Assembly: GCF_003611035.1 (NCBI RefSeq)
Contig: NZ_CP030033.1
Location: forward strand, 372,001-436,000
Direction of reading: 5' to 3'
Length of the DNA stretch: 64,000 nt
Source: Cryobacterium soli
GTDB lineage: Bacteria; Actinomycetota; Actinomycetes; Actinomycetales; Microbacteriaceae
A program made the translations under genes and the position numbers. Shown piece by piece: positions 8,067 through 18,904 of the stretch (position 1 is the stretch's first letter; each line of letters starts with the position of its first letter). The notes beneath the pieces were generated by a model. That model made no database searches, was not told the DNA's origin, and saw only the letters and a program-made list of their open reading frames with translations.

Positions 8067-8777
8067 TCAGAGCGCGAGGTCGCCGTTGACGATCTGCGCG
8101 GCGACGTCGGCCAGCGGCAGGCCGTTCGAGCGCGCATAGGTGCGGATGAGCGTGAACGCCTCGTCCATGCCGGCGCTGTGCGTGTACGCGACGACGCCCT
8201 TCGCCTGTTCGATGACCACGCGGCTGCTCAGCGCGTACTGGAGCTGCTGGCGCGCGACGTCGCTTTCACGCAGCGCCCGCTCCTGCAGGATCCCGATGGT
8301 GGCGACGTCGGCCAGGGCCTGCACCGTCGGCGCGTCCTGCTCGGGCAGCCCGCCCGTGCGTTCCCAGAACAGGTTGAGGGACCCGATGGTGGTCGCCCGC
8401 AGGCGCATGGGAACGGAGAACATGGATCCGAAGCCCTGCTCGAGAGCGCCGGCCCGGAAACGGGGCCATTTGGGACCGGAGGCGTCGATGTCGGGCACGG
8501 AGACGGAGTGACCGGTGATGACGCTTTCCACGCACGGGCCGCTGCCGCTGCGCAGCTGGAGGATCTCCACCAGTCGGCTGCGTTCGTTGGTGGACGCGAC
8601 GACTTCGAACTCCTCCTCGTCGGTGAGGATGATGCCGGCCGCTGACGCTTCGAACAGCGGCACGCACTTGGAGACCAGGGAGTGCAGCAGATCGACGAGG
8701 TCGTATCCGACCACGAGCGTGTCGGCCAGTGTCACGAAGGCCTCGACGAGTTGGCCTTCACGGGTCTTTGTTGCCAT
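8067..8777 (-). CDS. GAF-ANTAR RNA-binding regulator (second of a pair)
   Basis: A 236-residue protein with an N-terminal GAF domain (about 15-155) and a C-terminal ANTAR domain (about 165-230). The ANTAR helix pair carries the typical VIEQAKGVVAY stretch and closes with LADVAAQIV. ANTAR proteins bind dual-hexaloop RNA hairpins and prevent termination; the GAF part senses an unknown ligand. The start MATKTREGQ at 8777 follows the stop of the upstream GAF-ANTAR gene by seven bases, so the two are cotranscribed. No target RNA was identified. Confidence 0.85.
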   Translation of the reverse strand: MATKTREGQLVEAFVTLADTLVVGYDLVDLLHSLVSKCVPLFEASAAGIILTDEEEFEVVASTNERSRLVEILQLRSGSGPCVESVITGHSVSVPDIDASGPKWPRFRAGALEQGFGSMFSVPMRLRATTIGSLNLFWERTGGLPEQDAPTVQALADVATIGILQERALRESDVARQQLQYALSSRVVIEQAKGVVAYTHSAGMDEAFTLIRTYARSNGLPLADVAAQIVNGDLAL

Positions 8778-8784
8778 CACTCCA

Positions 8785-9510
8785 TCATAATGAGTCGGAC
8801 GAGGGCTCAGACGGGGATGCCCACTCCTCGGCGAAATCCAGGCGCCTGGCCACGATGTCGGCCGAGACCTCACGCACGGTCCGGCCCCTGGCGAAGGCGT
8901 AACCGGTGATGACCAGGTGGGCGTCGGCCGCGCTCACTCCGAGCTGGGCGAGCACCATCCCGGTGGCCTGGTGCACCTCCCGCCGGGAGAAGCCGTCGCC
9001 GTCGTCGTCCGGGCCCGGGTGGGGCTGGTCGGCCAGGCTGCGGCGTAGCACCTGACGGGCGCAGATCGTCGCCAGGGTCGTGGCGTCGCCGACCTGATCA
9101 TCGGTCAGCGTGGCCGGCCGCCGGCTGTAGAGGTCGACGGCACCGATGTTGAGAGAACCGAGGGCCAAGGGGAACGCGAAGAGCGAGCCCACCTCCGCAG
9201 CCCCGAGCGCTTCGGTGAACAGCGGCCAGCGGGCCACGTCGGTGCGGAAATCCTGGCTGAGCACGGGGCGGCGGTGGGCCAGGGCCTCCCAGCATGGCCC
9301 CTCGCCGAGGTCGAACTGCAGTTCGTCGAGCCGGGCCGCCTGGGCGTCGCTCGCGCACAGCGTCTCGGAGCCGAACGGCTGCCCGAGGGTGGAGATGGCG
9401 GCACCGGTGACGGGCAGCACGCGCAGGAACGGGCGGCACAGGCTGGTACGGCGCTCGAATGCGAGCGACAACTCCTCGACGGCGGCCCCGAAGGCCAAGC
9501 GATCAGACAT
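8785..9510 (-). CDS. GAF-ANTAR RNA-binding regulator (first of a pair)
   Basis: A 241-residue protein with GAF (about 20-165) and ANTAR (about 175-230; REVHQATGMVLAQLGV). Its GAF has the DLGEGPCWEAL motif common in this actinobacterial class. The ATG at 9510 (MSDRLAFG) is preferred; an upstream start would run through a region without homology. It precedes the second GAF-ANTAR gene by seven bases. The two proteins are paralogous only at the architectural level and differ strongly in sequence, so a recent duplication is unlikely. Confidence 0.85.
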   Translation of the reverse strand: MSDRLAFGAAVEELSLAFERRTSLCRPFLRVLPVTGAAISTLGQPFGSETLCASDAQAARLDELQFDLGEGPCWEALAHRRPVLSQDFRTDVARWPLFTEALGAAEVGSLFAFPLALGSLNIGAVDLYSRRPATLTDDQVGDATTLATICARQVLRRSLADQPHPGPDDDGDGFSRREVHQATGMVLAQLGVSAADAHLVITGYAFARGRTVREVSADIVARRLDFAEEWASPSEPSSDSL

Positions 9511-9624
9511 GTGCACGCACGACCAAGGCGGCCGTCTCCTGCCGTGCTGCCATGGTGACCTCGCAACCGCCGGGCCCACCGGACCCGGGTGTGGAACTAC
9601 GGTGTGGGAACTCTGGAGGAAGTG

Positions 9625-9697
9625 TGGGCCCTACCGGGCTCGAACCGATGACATCCACGGTGTAAACGTGGCGCTCTACCAACTGAGCTAAAGGCCC
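9625..9697 (-). tRNA. tRNA-Val (anticodon TAC)
   Basis: A complete 73-nt cloverleaf on the minus strand: acceptor GGGCCTT pairing with AGGGCCC, D-arm GCTC/GAGC, anticodon stem CCACG/CGTGG with loop TTTACAC (anticodon TAC), T-loop TTCGAGC, discriminator A. CCA is not encoded. It reads GUA/GUG valine codons. Confidence 0.95.
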
Positions 9698-9744
9698 CGA
9701 CCGAAACGAACCGGTTCAGGATGGGACAAGCCTACGACACAACG

Positions 9745-10230
9745 TCAGCTGCCGGAAAACGACGGCGCGGGATGCAGTTCGTCCAGCGCCGCCCGGTAGG
9801 CGTCGAGTGAGCGAGCCTGCCCCGGCGCGGTGATGAAGCTCGCCCGGATGATGCCGTCCGTGTCGATGAGGAATGTCGCCCGGTTGGCGAAACCCTTGTC
9901 CTCGAGGAACACCCCGTACTCCTTCGCGACCGAGCCGTGCGGCCAGAAGTCGGCGAGCAAGGTGAAGCCGTAGCCCTGCTGCTCTCCCCACGCCCGGAGG
10001 GTGTGCCGGGAGTCGACCGAGATGCCGATGAGTTCGACGCTGTTGTCGGCGAAGAGGCCCAGGTTGTCCCGCAGCTCGCACAGCTCACCGCTGCAGATTC
10101 CGGAGAACGCGAGGGGGAAGAAGACCAGGGCGACCGCCTTCTCGCCTCGGTAACGGCTGAGTTGAATGGTCTCGCCGAATTGACTGACGAGTTCGAAATC
10201 CGGAGCCTGGGTGTCGTTCTCCAGTGCCAT
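9745..10230 (-). CDS. Peroxiredoxin of the AhpE/Bcp class
   Basis: A 161-residue thioredoxin-fold peroxidase. The peroxidatic cysteine is C46 in PLAFSGIC, with the PxxxS/TxxC loop, and a second cysteine sits at C51 (CSGELC). R117 (ANRATF) is the likely active-site arginine. It would reduce hydroperoxides in the cytoplasm using a thiol partner. Its place beside aceE mirrors ahpE near aceE in mycobacteria. Unlike one-Cys AhpE as I recall it, the C51 position matches the resolving cysteine of atypical two-Cys Bcp. It is divergent from aceE. Confidence 0.88.
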   Translation of the reverse strand: MALENDTQAPDFELVSQFGETIQLSRYRGEKAVALVFFPLAFSGICSGELCELRDNLGLFADNSVELIGISVDSRHTLRAWGEQQGYGFTLLADFWPHGSVAKEYGVFLEDKGFANRATFLIDTDGIIRASFITAPGQARSLDAYRAALDELHPAPSFSGS

Positions 10231-10425
10231 GGTGCGCGTCCTTCCCGGCCACCGGGAAACGATGGCTGAATACGGGGGGAAAGCCTATCCCGTGCACGCT
10301 TCCCAGCAAGAATCACTAGGCTGACGTGGTGCCTTTCGGTCGTGACCCGGCCGGGCTGTGTCCGGCACGCCTAACCAGGCATGATCCTTCCCCCACACGA
10401 TCTGCCCTACAGAAAGAGGTCGAGT

Positions 10426-13152
<2,727 letters not shown>

Positions 13153-13159
13153 CTGACCC

Positions 13160-14362
13160 GTGGCACCGGCGCCGAAGACAAAGGAACAGACCCTCACCTG
13201 GTTGCGCACGATTTCAGGTGAGTTGTCCACGGCGACGCTGAAACGACTCGAGGACACGCTGCCCTGGTATGGCGATATGCCACCAGGGCGGCGGTCCGCC
13301 GTCGGCCTGGTGGCCCAGGCCGGCATCACGTCCTTCATCTCCTGGTATGACGATCCCCGGTCCACGCCGTGGATCGCCGCGGACGTCTTCGGCGCCGCAC
13401 CCCGGGAGCTGCTCCGCTCGGTGAGCCTGCAGCAGACCCTGCAGCTGATCCGGGTGACCGTCGAGGTCGTCGAGGAGCGCGTCAAGGACGGGTCAGAGAC
13501 GCTCCGCGAAGCGATCCTGCTGTACTCCCGCGAGATCGCCTTCGGCGCGGCTGATGTCTACGCCCGCGCCGCCGAGGCCCGCGGGCTCTGGGACGCCAGG
13601 CTCGAGGCCCTCGTGGTCGACTCGATCCTCTCCGGCGAGTACGACGACGAGCTGCCCAGCCGCATCGCGGCCCTCGGCTGGCACGGCCACGGCGAGGTCT
13701 GCGTGCTCGTCGGAACGACCCCCAAGATGCTCGACGTCGACCAGTTGCGCCGGTCGGCCCGGCACATGACGGCCGATGTGCTCATCGGGGTGCAGGGCAA
13801 TCGTCTGGTCCTGGTGATCGGCCGGGCCCATCCCACAGTGCAGGACTCGGACGAGGCGACCGGCCCGCCGGCCCTGAGCTTCATGGACATCGCCCTGCAA
13901 CTCGAACCCAGCTTCGGCCCTGGCCATCTCGTGCTCGGACACGAGGTCCCCAACCTCGTCGACGCCTCGAAGAGCGCCAAGGCGGCCCTCGCCGGTTTCG
14001 CCGTTGCCCGCTCCTGGCGGAACGCGCCCAGGCCTGTGCAAGCCGACGATCTGTTGCCCGAACGCGCTCTCGCCGGCGACCCGCTGGCTCGGGCGACCCT
14101 CATCCACCGCATCTACCGCCCCCTGCAGGCGCACTCCACCGAGCTGCTCACCACACTGTGGTGCTACCTCGACAACGGCCGGTCGCTCGAGGCCACGGCC
14201 AGGGAACTGTTCGTGCACCCCAACACAGTTCGTTACCGGCTCAAGCGGGTCTCCGAGGTGATCGGCTACGACGCCACAGGCGCCAGGGAAGCCCTGATCC
14301 TGCAGGCCGCCCTCATCATCGGATCGATCAGCGACCACGACGGATCGACCCGGCGGCGCTGA
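13160..14362 (+). CDS. fasR: PucR/CdaR-type activator of fatty acid genes (FasR-like)
   Basis: A 400-residue regulator with a variable N-terminal domain, a GGDEF-like central CdaR region and a PucR helix-turn-helix at about 335-390 (LEATARELFVHPNTVRYRLKR). It starts with GTG. Position between aceE and fabD matches FasR of Streptomyces coelicolor, a PucR-like activator of the fabD-fabH-acpP-fabF operon. It probably shares a transcript with aceE. A palindrome in the following gap is a candidate binding site. The FasR name rests on synteny and architecture. Confidence 0.82.
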   Translation: MAPAPKTKEQTLTWLRTISGELSTATLKRLEDTLPWYGDMPPGRRSAVGLVAQAGITSFISWYDDPRSTPWIAADVFGAAPRELLRSVSLQQTLQLIRVTVEVVEERVKDGSETLREAILLYSREIAFGAADVYARAAEARGLWDARLEALVVDSILSGEYDDELPSRIAALGWHGHGEVCVLVGTTPKMLDVDQLRRSARHMTADVLIGVQGNRLVLVIGRAHPTVQDSDEATGPPALSFMDIALQLEPSFGPGHLVLGHEVPNLVDASKSAKAALAGFAVARSWRNAPRPVQADDLLPERALAGDPLARATLIHRIYRPLQAHSTELLTTLWCYLDNGRSLEATARELFVHPNTVRYRLKRVSEVIGYDATGAREALILQAALIIGSISDHDGSTRRR

Positions 14363-14382
14363 GCTGAAAGCCCGGCCCTTTG

Positions 14383-14398
14383 CGTTTACGGACAAACG
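14383..14398. promoter_or_regulatory. Palindrome before fabD, candidate activator operator
   Basis: CGTTTACGGACAAACG forms an inverted repeat with arms CGTTT/AAACG and a six-base spacer in the 99-bp gap between the PucR-type gene and fabD. A TAGATT possible -10 lies at 14415-14420, so the palindrome would cover the -35 position, as expected for an activator site. No good -35 hexamer is visible. Confidence 0.45.
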
Positions 14399-14461
14399 TC
14401 TGGCGGATAGTCGGTAGATTATCCACACCCCCCGCCTGTTCCAAGTTGGGAGACTTAGGAA

Positions 14462-15382
14462 ATGATTGTTGTCGTCTGCCCCGGTCAGGGCTCACAAACG
14501 CCCGGATTCCTCGAACCGTGGTTGCAGAACCCCGACTTCGCCGAGCGTCTCGCGGCCATGTCCGCCCCGGCCGGCACCGACCTCGTCACCGCCGGGACGG
14601 TCAGCGATGCAGACACCATCCGCGACACCGCGATCGCCCAGCCGCTGATCGTGGCGGCCGGCCTGCTGGCCCTTGACGCCCTCTTCACCGACGGCCGCCG
14701 CGACGGCATCGGCGGCATAGCGGGCCACTCGGTCGGCGAGATCACCGCTGCCGTCGGGGCCGGCGTGCTCGGGAGCACCGACGCCCTCACCTTCGTCGGC
14801 GAGCGTGGCCGGGCCATGAAGGCCGCAGCCGCCCTCGCACCGACCGGCATGAGCGCGGTCCTCGGCGGTGACGAGGCCGACCTCCTCGCCCGCCTCGCCG
14901 AGCTGGACCTCGAGCCGGCCAACTTCAACGGGGGCGGTCAGATCGTCGTCGCCGGAGCCCTCGACGCCCTCGCGGCCCTCGCCGCCGAACCGCCGGCCAA
15001 GGCCCGGGTCATTCCGTTGCAGGTCGCCGGAGCGTTCCACACCCGCCACATGCTGCCGGCCGTTCAACACCTGGACGCGGTGTCCCACACCCTCTCCCCG
15101 CAGGATCCGACCATTCCGCTCTGGACGAATAACGACGGCACCGTGGTGACCAGCGGCTCCCGCTTCATCGAACTTCTCGTCGGCCAGGTCTCGTCGCCGG
15201 TACGGTGGGACCTGTGCATGCAGGCGTTCACCGACGCCGGCGTCACCGGAATCATCGAGGTCGCCCCTGCCGGCGCCCTCGTCGGCCTGGCCAAACGCGC
15301 CCTGCGGGGCATCCCCAGCGTGGCCATCAGGACCCCGGACGATCTGCCTGCCGCATACGAACTGATCGACCACCAGGCCTGA
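14462..15382 (+). CDS. fabD: Malonyl-CoA:ACP transacylase
   Basis: A 306-residue transacylase that loads malonyl groups from CoA onto ACP for type II fatty acid synthesis. The nucleophile is S90 in GHSVGE and the catalytic histidine is H193 in GAFHTRHM; the oxyanion-loop PGQGSQ is at 7-12. The ATG at 14462 has GGAG at a nine-base spacing. It is the first gene of the fabD-fabH-acpP-fabF cluster, 29 bases before fabH. Length is typical. Confidence 0.95.
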   Translation: MIVVVCPGQGSQTPGFLEPWLQNPDFAERLAAMSAPAGTDLVTAGTVSDADTIRDTAIAQPLIVAAGLLALDALFTDGRRDGIGGIAGHSVGEITAAVGAGVLGSTDALTFVGERGRAMKAAAALAPTGMSAVLGGDEADLLARLAELDLEPANFNGGGQIVVAGALDALAALAAEPPAKARVIPLQVAGAFHTRHMLPAVQHLDAVSHTLSPQDPTIPLWTNNDGTVVTSGSRFIELLVGQVSSPVRWDLCMQAFTDAGVTGIIEVAPAGALVGLAKRALRGIPSVAIRTPDDLPAAYELIDHQA

Positions 15383-15411
15383 ATCAGCCCAGTCGCCACC
15401 GGAAGAGACGA

Positions 15412-16413
15412 ATGACCCAGCCACAACTCCTGCAGTCGCAGGGCGCCCAGTACACCCGCATCCTCTCGGTGGGCGCCGCCCGCGGCGACCTCGTCGTACC
15501 CAACGACGACCTCGTCGGCCCGATCGACTCCTCCGACGAGTGGATCCAGCAGCGCACCGGAATCATCACCCGCACCCGCGCCAGCCAGGATGTGCTCGCG
15601 GTGGATCTGGCCACGACGGCTGCCATCGAGGCCATCGAGAAGAGCGGTATCCGCGCCGACCAGATCGATGCGATCATCATCGCCACCATCAGCAACGGTC
15701 GCCAGACCCCGTCGATGGCCGCCGTGGTCGCCGACCGCATCGGCGCCGTCCCGGCCGCCGCCTTCGACCTCAACGCCGCCTGTGCCGGCTACGCCTACGG
15801 CGTCGCCCAGGCCGACGCCCTGATCCGGTCCGGCGCCGCGCACTACGCGCTGGTCATCGGCGCAGAGAAGCTCTCCGACATGGTCGACGGCACGGACCGC
15901 AGCATCTCGTTCCTCCTGGGCGACGGAGCCGGCGCCGTGGTCATCGGACCGAGCGACTACCCGGGCATCTCTGCCTCGGTCTGGGGCTCGGACGGGCGTG
16001 CCGACGCTGTGGGGATGAACGCCACACTGCAGGAATACCGCCGCGGCGAGAAGGAGTGGCCCACGCTCCGCCAGGAAGGTCAGACCGTCTTCCGCTGGGC
16101 CGTCTGGGATATGGCCAAGATCGCCAAGCGGACCCTCGAAGCTGCCGGCATCACGGCCGACCAGCTGGCCGCCTTCATCCCGCATCAGGCCAACATGCGT
16201 ATCGTCGACGAGTTCGCCAAGCAGCTCAAGCTGCCGGACTCCGTCGTGATCGCCCGCGACATCGCCACGACGGGGAACACCTCCGCCGCGTCGATCCCCC
16301 TTGCCACCCACCGCCTGCTCGAGGAACACCCCGAGCTCAGCGGTGGTCTTGCCCTCCAGATCGGCTTCGGAGCCGGTCTGGTTTACGGCGCGCAGGTGGT
16401 TGTGCTGCCGTAG
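15412..16413 (+). CDS. fabH: Beta-ketoacyl-ACP synthase III
   Basis: A 333-residue condensing enzyme starting fatty acid synthesis from acyl-CoA plus malonyl-ACP. The Cys-His-Asn triad is seen as C124 (NAACAGYAYG), H258 (HQANMR) and N289 (GNTSAAS). In a branched-chain-lipid actinobacterium it would accept isobutyryl- and 2-methylbutyryl-CoA, but this is inferred. The ATG at 15412 follows GGAAGAG; the longer open frame upstream runs through fabD and is not real. Confidence 0.95.
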   Translation: MTQPQLLQSQGAQYTRILSVGAARGDLVVPNDDLVGPIDSSDEWIQQRTGIITRTRASQDVLAVDLATTAAIEAIEKSGIRADQIDAIIIATISNGRQTPSMAAVVADRIGAVPAAAFDLNAACAGYAYGVAQADALIRSGAAHYALVIGAEKLSDMVDGTDRSISFLLGDGAGAVVIGPSDYPGISASVWGSDGRADAVGMNATLQEYRRGEKEWPTLRQEGQTVFRWAVWDMAKIAKRTLEAAGITADQLAAFIPHQANMRIVDEFAKQLKLPDSVVIARDIATTGNTSAASIPLATHRLLEEHPELSGGLALQIGFGAGLVYGAQVVVLP

Positions 16414-16475
16414 CTGTCCTCTGTCCATCTAAACTGAATCTCGGTCAAACGAGACACCCTCAAGGAGAAAACACC

Positions 16476-16724
16476 ATGGCATTGTCCACCGAAGAAGTTC
16501 TTGCCGGCCTGGCCGAGCTCATCAACGACGAGACGGGCATCGCAACCGACACGGTTGAGCTGGACAAGTCGTTCACCGACGACCTGGACATCGATTCCAT
16601 CTCGATGATGACCATCGTCGTCAACGCTGAAGAAAAGTTCGACGTCAAGATCCCCGACGAAGAGGTCAAGAACCTCAAGACCGTCGGCGACGCCGTCGAG
16701 TTCATCGTCAAGGCCCAGGACTAG
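16476..16724 (+). CDS. acpP: Acyl carrier protein
   Basis: An 82-residue strongly acidic four-helix protein. The phosphopantetheine attachment serine is S41 in DIDSIS, an I variant of the usual DSL motif. It carries growing acyl chains between the Fab enzymes. AAGGAG is nine bases before the ATG. Of the cluster genes it has the best ribosome site, and it is followed by a hairpin, both consistent with the high ACP level that cells need. Confidence 0.95.
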   Translation: MALSTEEVLAGLAELINDETGIATDTVELDKSFTDDLDIDSISMMTIVVNAEEKFDVKIPDEEVKNLKTVGDAVEFIVKAQD

Positions 16725-16736
16725 GTCCACGCCCGA

Positions 16737-16773
16737 ACGGGCCGGCTGGCACCAGCCGGCCGGCCCGTTTTCC
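16737..16773 (+). terminator. Hairpin with T-run between acpP and fabF
   Basis: ACGGGCCGGCTGG pairs with CCAGCCGG and CCCGT across a short loop, with a four-base bulge in the right arm, followed by TTTT. It lies 12 bases after the acpP stop and 80 before fabF. It is likely a partial terminator or mRNA-stabilising hairpin that raises acpP over fabF. Confidence 0.6.
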
Positions 16774-16851
16774 AGGGACGCTCCATCCGGGGTCGTTGCC
16801 TCGTTTCGCGCACGTTCTCACTCGCGCTCGTTCTGACGGAGAGTCGTTGTT

Positions 16852-18087
16852 ATGACCAAGAAAATCGTTGTCACCGGTCTCGGTGCCACCTCCCCCCTCG
16901 GCGGGACCGCCACAGATACCTGGAACGCCCTCCTCGCCGGCGAGTCCGGCGCATCCACCCTCGACTATGAGTGGGTCGAGCGCACCGCGCTCCCCATCAC
17001 CTTCGCCGCCCAGGCGCGCGTCAAGCCCATCGACGTCCTCGCACGCCACGAGACCAAGCGCCTCGACCCGTCCAGCCAGTTCGCCCTCATCGCCGGCCGT
17101 GAGGCCTGGGCCGATGCGGGCATGCCCGCCGTTGAGCCCGAGCGGCTCGCCGTGGACTGGGCCACCGGAATCGGTGGGGTCTGGACTCTGCTGGACGCCT
17201 GGGACACCCTGCGCGAACGCGGCCCGCGCCGGGTCCTGCCGATGACGGTTCCCATGCTCATGCCCAACGGACCTGGAGCGGCGATCGGCATGGACCTGCA
17301 CGCACGGGCCGGCATCACCACCGTGGTATCCGCCTGCGCCTCGAGCACCGAGTCCCTCGTGAACGCGTACAACCGCCTCCAGGCCGGCCTCGCCGACGTC
17401 GTCATCGCCGGGGGTTCGGAGGCGGCCATCCACCCGCTGCCCATCGCCTCCTTTGCGGCCATGCAGGCTCTGTCCAAGCGCAACGACGACCCCGCGACGG
17501 CCTCCCGCCCCTACGACGTCAGCCGGGACGGCTTCGTGCTCGGTGAGGGCGCCGCGGCGCTCGTCGTGGAGACGGAGGAGCACGCCTTGGCCCGCGGCGC
17601 ACACATCTACGCCGAACTGCTGGGCGGCTCGATCACGAGTGACGCATACCACATCACCGCGCCGGACCCCGAGGGCTCCGCTGCGGCACGCGCCATGATC
17701 CAGACCATCCGGAATGCCGGCGCCGACCTGGCCGACGTCATGCACATCAATGCGCACGCCACCAGCACGCCCGTGGGCGATATCGCCGAGTACAACGCGC
17801 TGCGCCGCGTTTTCGGCGACCTGCTCGAAGGCATCCCCGTGTCGGCCACCAAGGCCTCGACCGGGCACCTGCTCGGCGGCGCCGGAGCGATCGAGGCACT
17901 GTTCACGGTCAAGGCCCTGTCCGAACGGATGCTTCCGCCGACCATCAACCTGACCGAGCAGGATGCCGCCATCCCGCTGGATGTCGTCACTTCGCCCCGG
18001 TCCCTGGGCGCCGGGGACCTGCTCGCGATCAGCAACTCGTTCGGGTTCGGCGGCCACAACGCCGTCGTCGCCTTCCGGTCGGTCTAA
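16852..18087 (+). CDS. fabF: Beta-ketoacyl-ACP synthase II
   Basis: A 411-residue KAS I/II enzyme that elongates acyl-ACP with malonyl-ACP. The catalytic triad is C162 (SACASSTES), H302 (NAHATSTPVGD) and H339 (ASTGHLLG), with K334 also present. The FGFGGHN loop near the C-terminus is intact. This is the fourth gene of the FAS-II cluster; in mycobacteria the corresponding position is kasA. The 127-bp gap upstream holds a hairpin and could hold its own promoter. Confidence 0.95.
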   Translation: MTKKIVVTGLGATSPLGGTATDTWNALLAGESGASTLDYEWVERTALPITFAAQARVKPIDVLARHETKRLDPSSQFALIAGREAWADAGMPAVEPERLAVDWATGIGGVWTLLDAWDTLRERGPRRVLPMTVPMLMPNGPGAAIGMDLHARAGITTVVSACASSTESLVNAYNRLQAGLADVVIAGGSEAAIHPLPIASFAAMQALSKRNDDPATASRPYDVSRDGFVLGEGAAALVVETEEHALARGAHIYAELLGGSITSDAYHITAPDPEGSAAARAMIQTIRNAGADLADVMHINAHATSTPVGDIAEYNALRRVFGDLLEGIPVSATKASTGHLLGGAGAIEALFTVKALSERMLPPTINLTEQDAAIPLDVVTSPRSLGAGDLLAISNSFGFGGHNAVVAFRSV

Positions 18088-18104
18088 GCCGCGCGACGGT
18101 CGCC

Positions 18105-18142
18105 GAAGCCGGCCACCCGACCATGGTCGGGTGGCCGGCTTC
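18105..18142. terminator. Perfect 38-bp palindrome between convergent genes
   Basis: GAAGCCGGCCACCCGACC is followed directly by its reverse complement around a central ATGGT, giving a near loop-free 18-bp stem. It lies between fabF and the convergent DUF3145 gene and probably ends transcription from both sides. T-runs are short, so termination may need Rho or rely on stem strength. Confidence 0.75.
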
Positions 18143-18175
18143 CGTCGTACCGGGACGGTCCCACCCTGTGTCGTC

Positions 18176-18697
18176 TCAACCCGCGCGGTGCAGCCAGACG
18201 ACGCTCGAGAAGTCGCCGGCGTGCCGGAAGGCCTCCAACTCGTCGTCCCAGGCTTGCCCGAGCACGCGCTGCAGCTCCTGCTGGAGCTGGACCGGGTCCG
18301 TGCCAGCTGTGGACATGGCGGCACGCAGCCGGTCTTCGGGCAGCACGACGTTGCCCGCCGTGTCGGTCTGGGCGAAATGGATGCCAAGGGTCGGGGTGTG
18401 CACCCACCGTCCGCCGTCGCGGCCCGGGCCAGGGTCCTCGGTGACCTCGAAACGCAGGTGCTCCCAACCCAGCAGTTCGGAGGCTATCGCCGCGCCACTT
18501 CCCGGCGCCCCCTCCCAGTAGAACTCGGCTCGCTGAGCACCGGGAAGCACGGGCTGCGCACTCCACTCGAAACTCACCGCCTCGTCGAGGGCACGGCTGG
18601 CCGCCCACTCCACGTGCGGGCACAGGGCACGCGGTGCCGAATGCACATACAAAACTCCCCGTGCAGTCGGTGACTGACGAGCATGGGGTGCCGTCAT
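18176..18697 (-). CDS. DUF3145 domain protein
   Basis: A 173-residue actinobacteria-specific protein matching DUF3145 by its start (RGVLYVHSAPRALCPHVEWA) and its C-terminal DDELEAFRHAGD. Family members usually sit beside the fab cluster, as here, but no activity is known. The ATG at 18697 has GGAG upstream; an earlier start would pass through a structured leader. It converges on fabF and diverges from the PadR gene, which could regulate it. Confidence 0.82.
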   Translation of the reverse strand: MTAPHARQSPTARGVLYVHSAPRALCPHVEWAASRALDEAVSFEWSAQPVLPGAQRAEFYWEGAPGSGAAIASELLGWEHLRFEVTEDPGPGRDGGRWVHTPTLGIHFAQTDTAGNVVLPEDRLRAAMSTAGTDPVQLQQELQRVLGQAWDDELEAFRHAGDFSSVVWLHRAG

Positions 18698-18715
18698 CGT
18701 GTTCTCCGTTCCCTG

Positions 18716-18761
18716 GTTGTTGTTCGAGGTGCGTCTTCCCCAACGAACTCGACGACAACAA
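18716..18761 (-). promoter_or_regulatory. Long inverted repeat in the DUF3145 leader
   Basis: TTGTTGTTCGAGG and CTCGACGACAACAA form an imperfect inverted repeat enclosing about 19 bases, 18-65 bases ahead of the DUF3145 ATG. In the minus-strand transcript it would be a stable 5'-UTR hairpin just upstream of the ribosome site; as DNA it could also be a regulator site. Confidence 0.4.
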
Positions 18762-18904
18762 CTGTGGAACCGGGACCTGACCGATGAATGCAGGCTCTGG
18801 GCGGTGCTCTTAGCTGAATTATGCCTCACTCACCCGGGAAATCACAACGAAGTGCCCACGCGTTATGTATATTCGGTATAGCTTTAGTGGATTTCGGAGG
18901 CACG

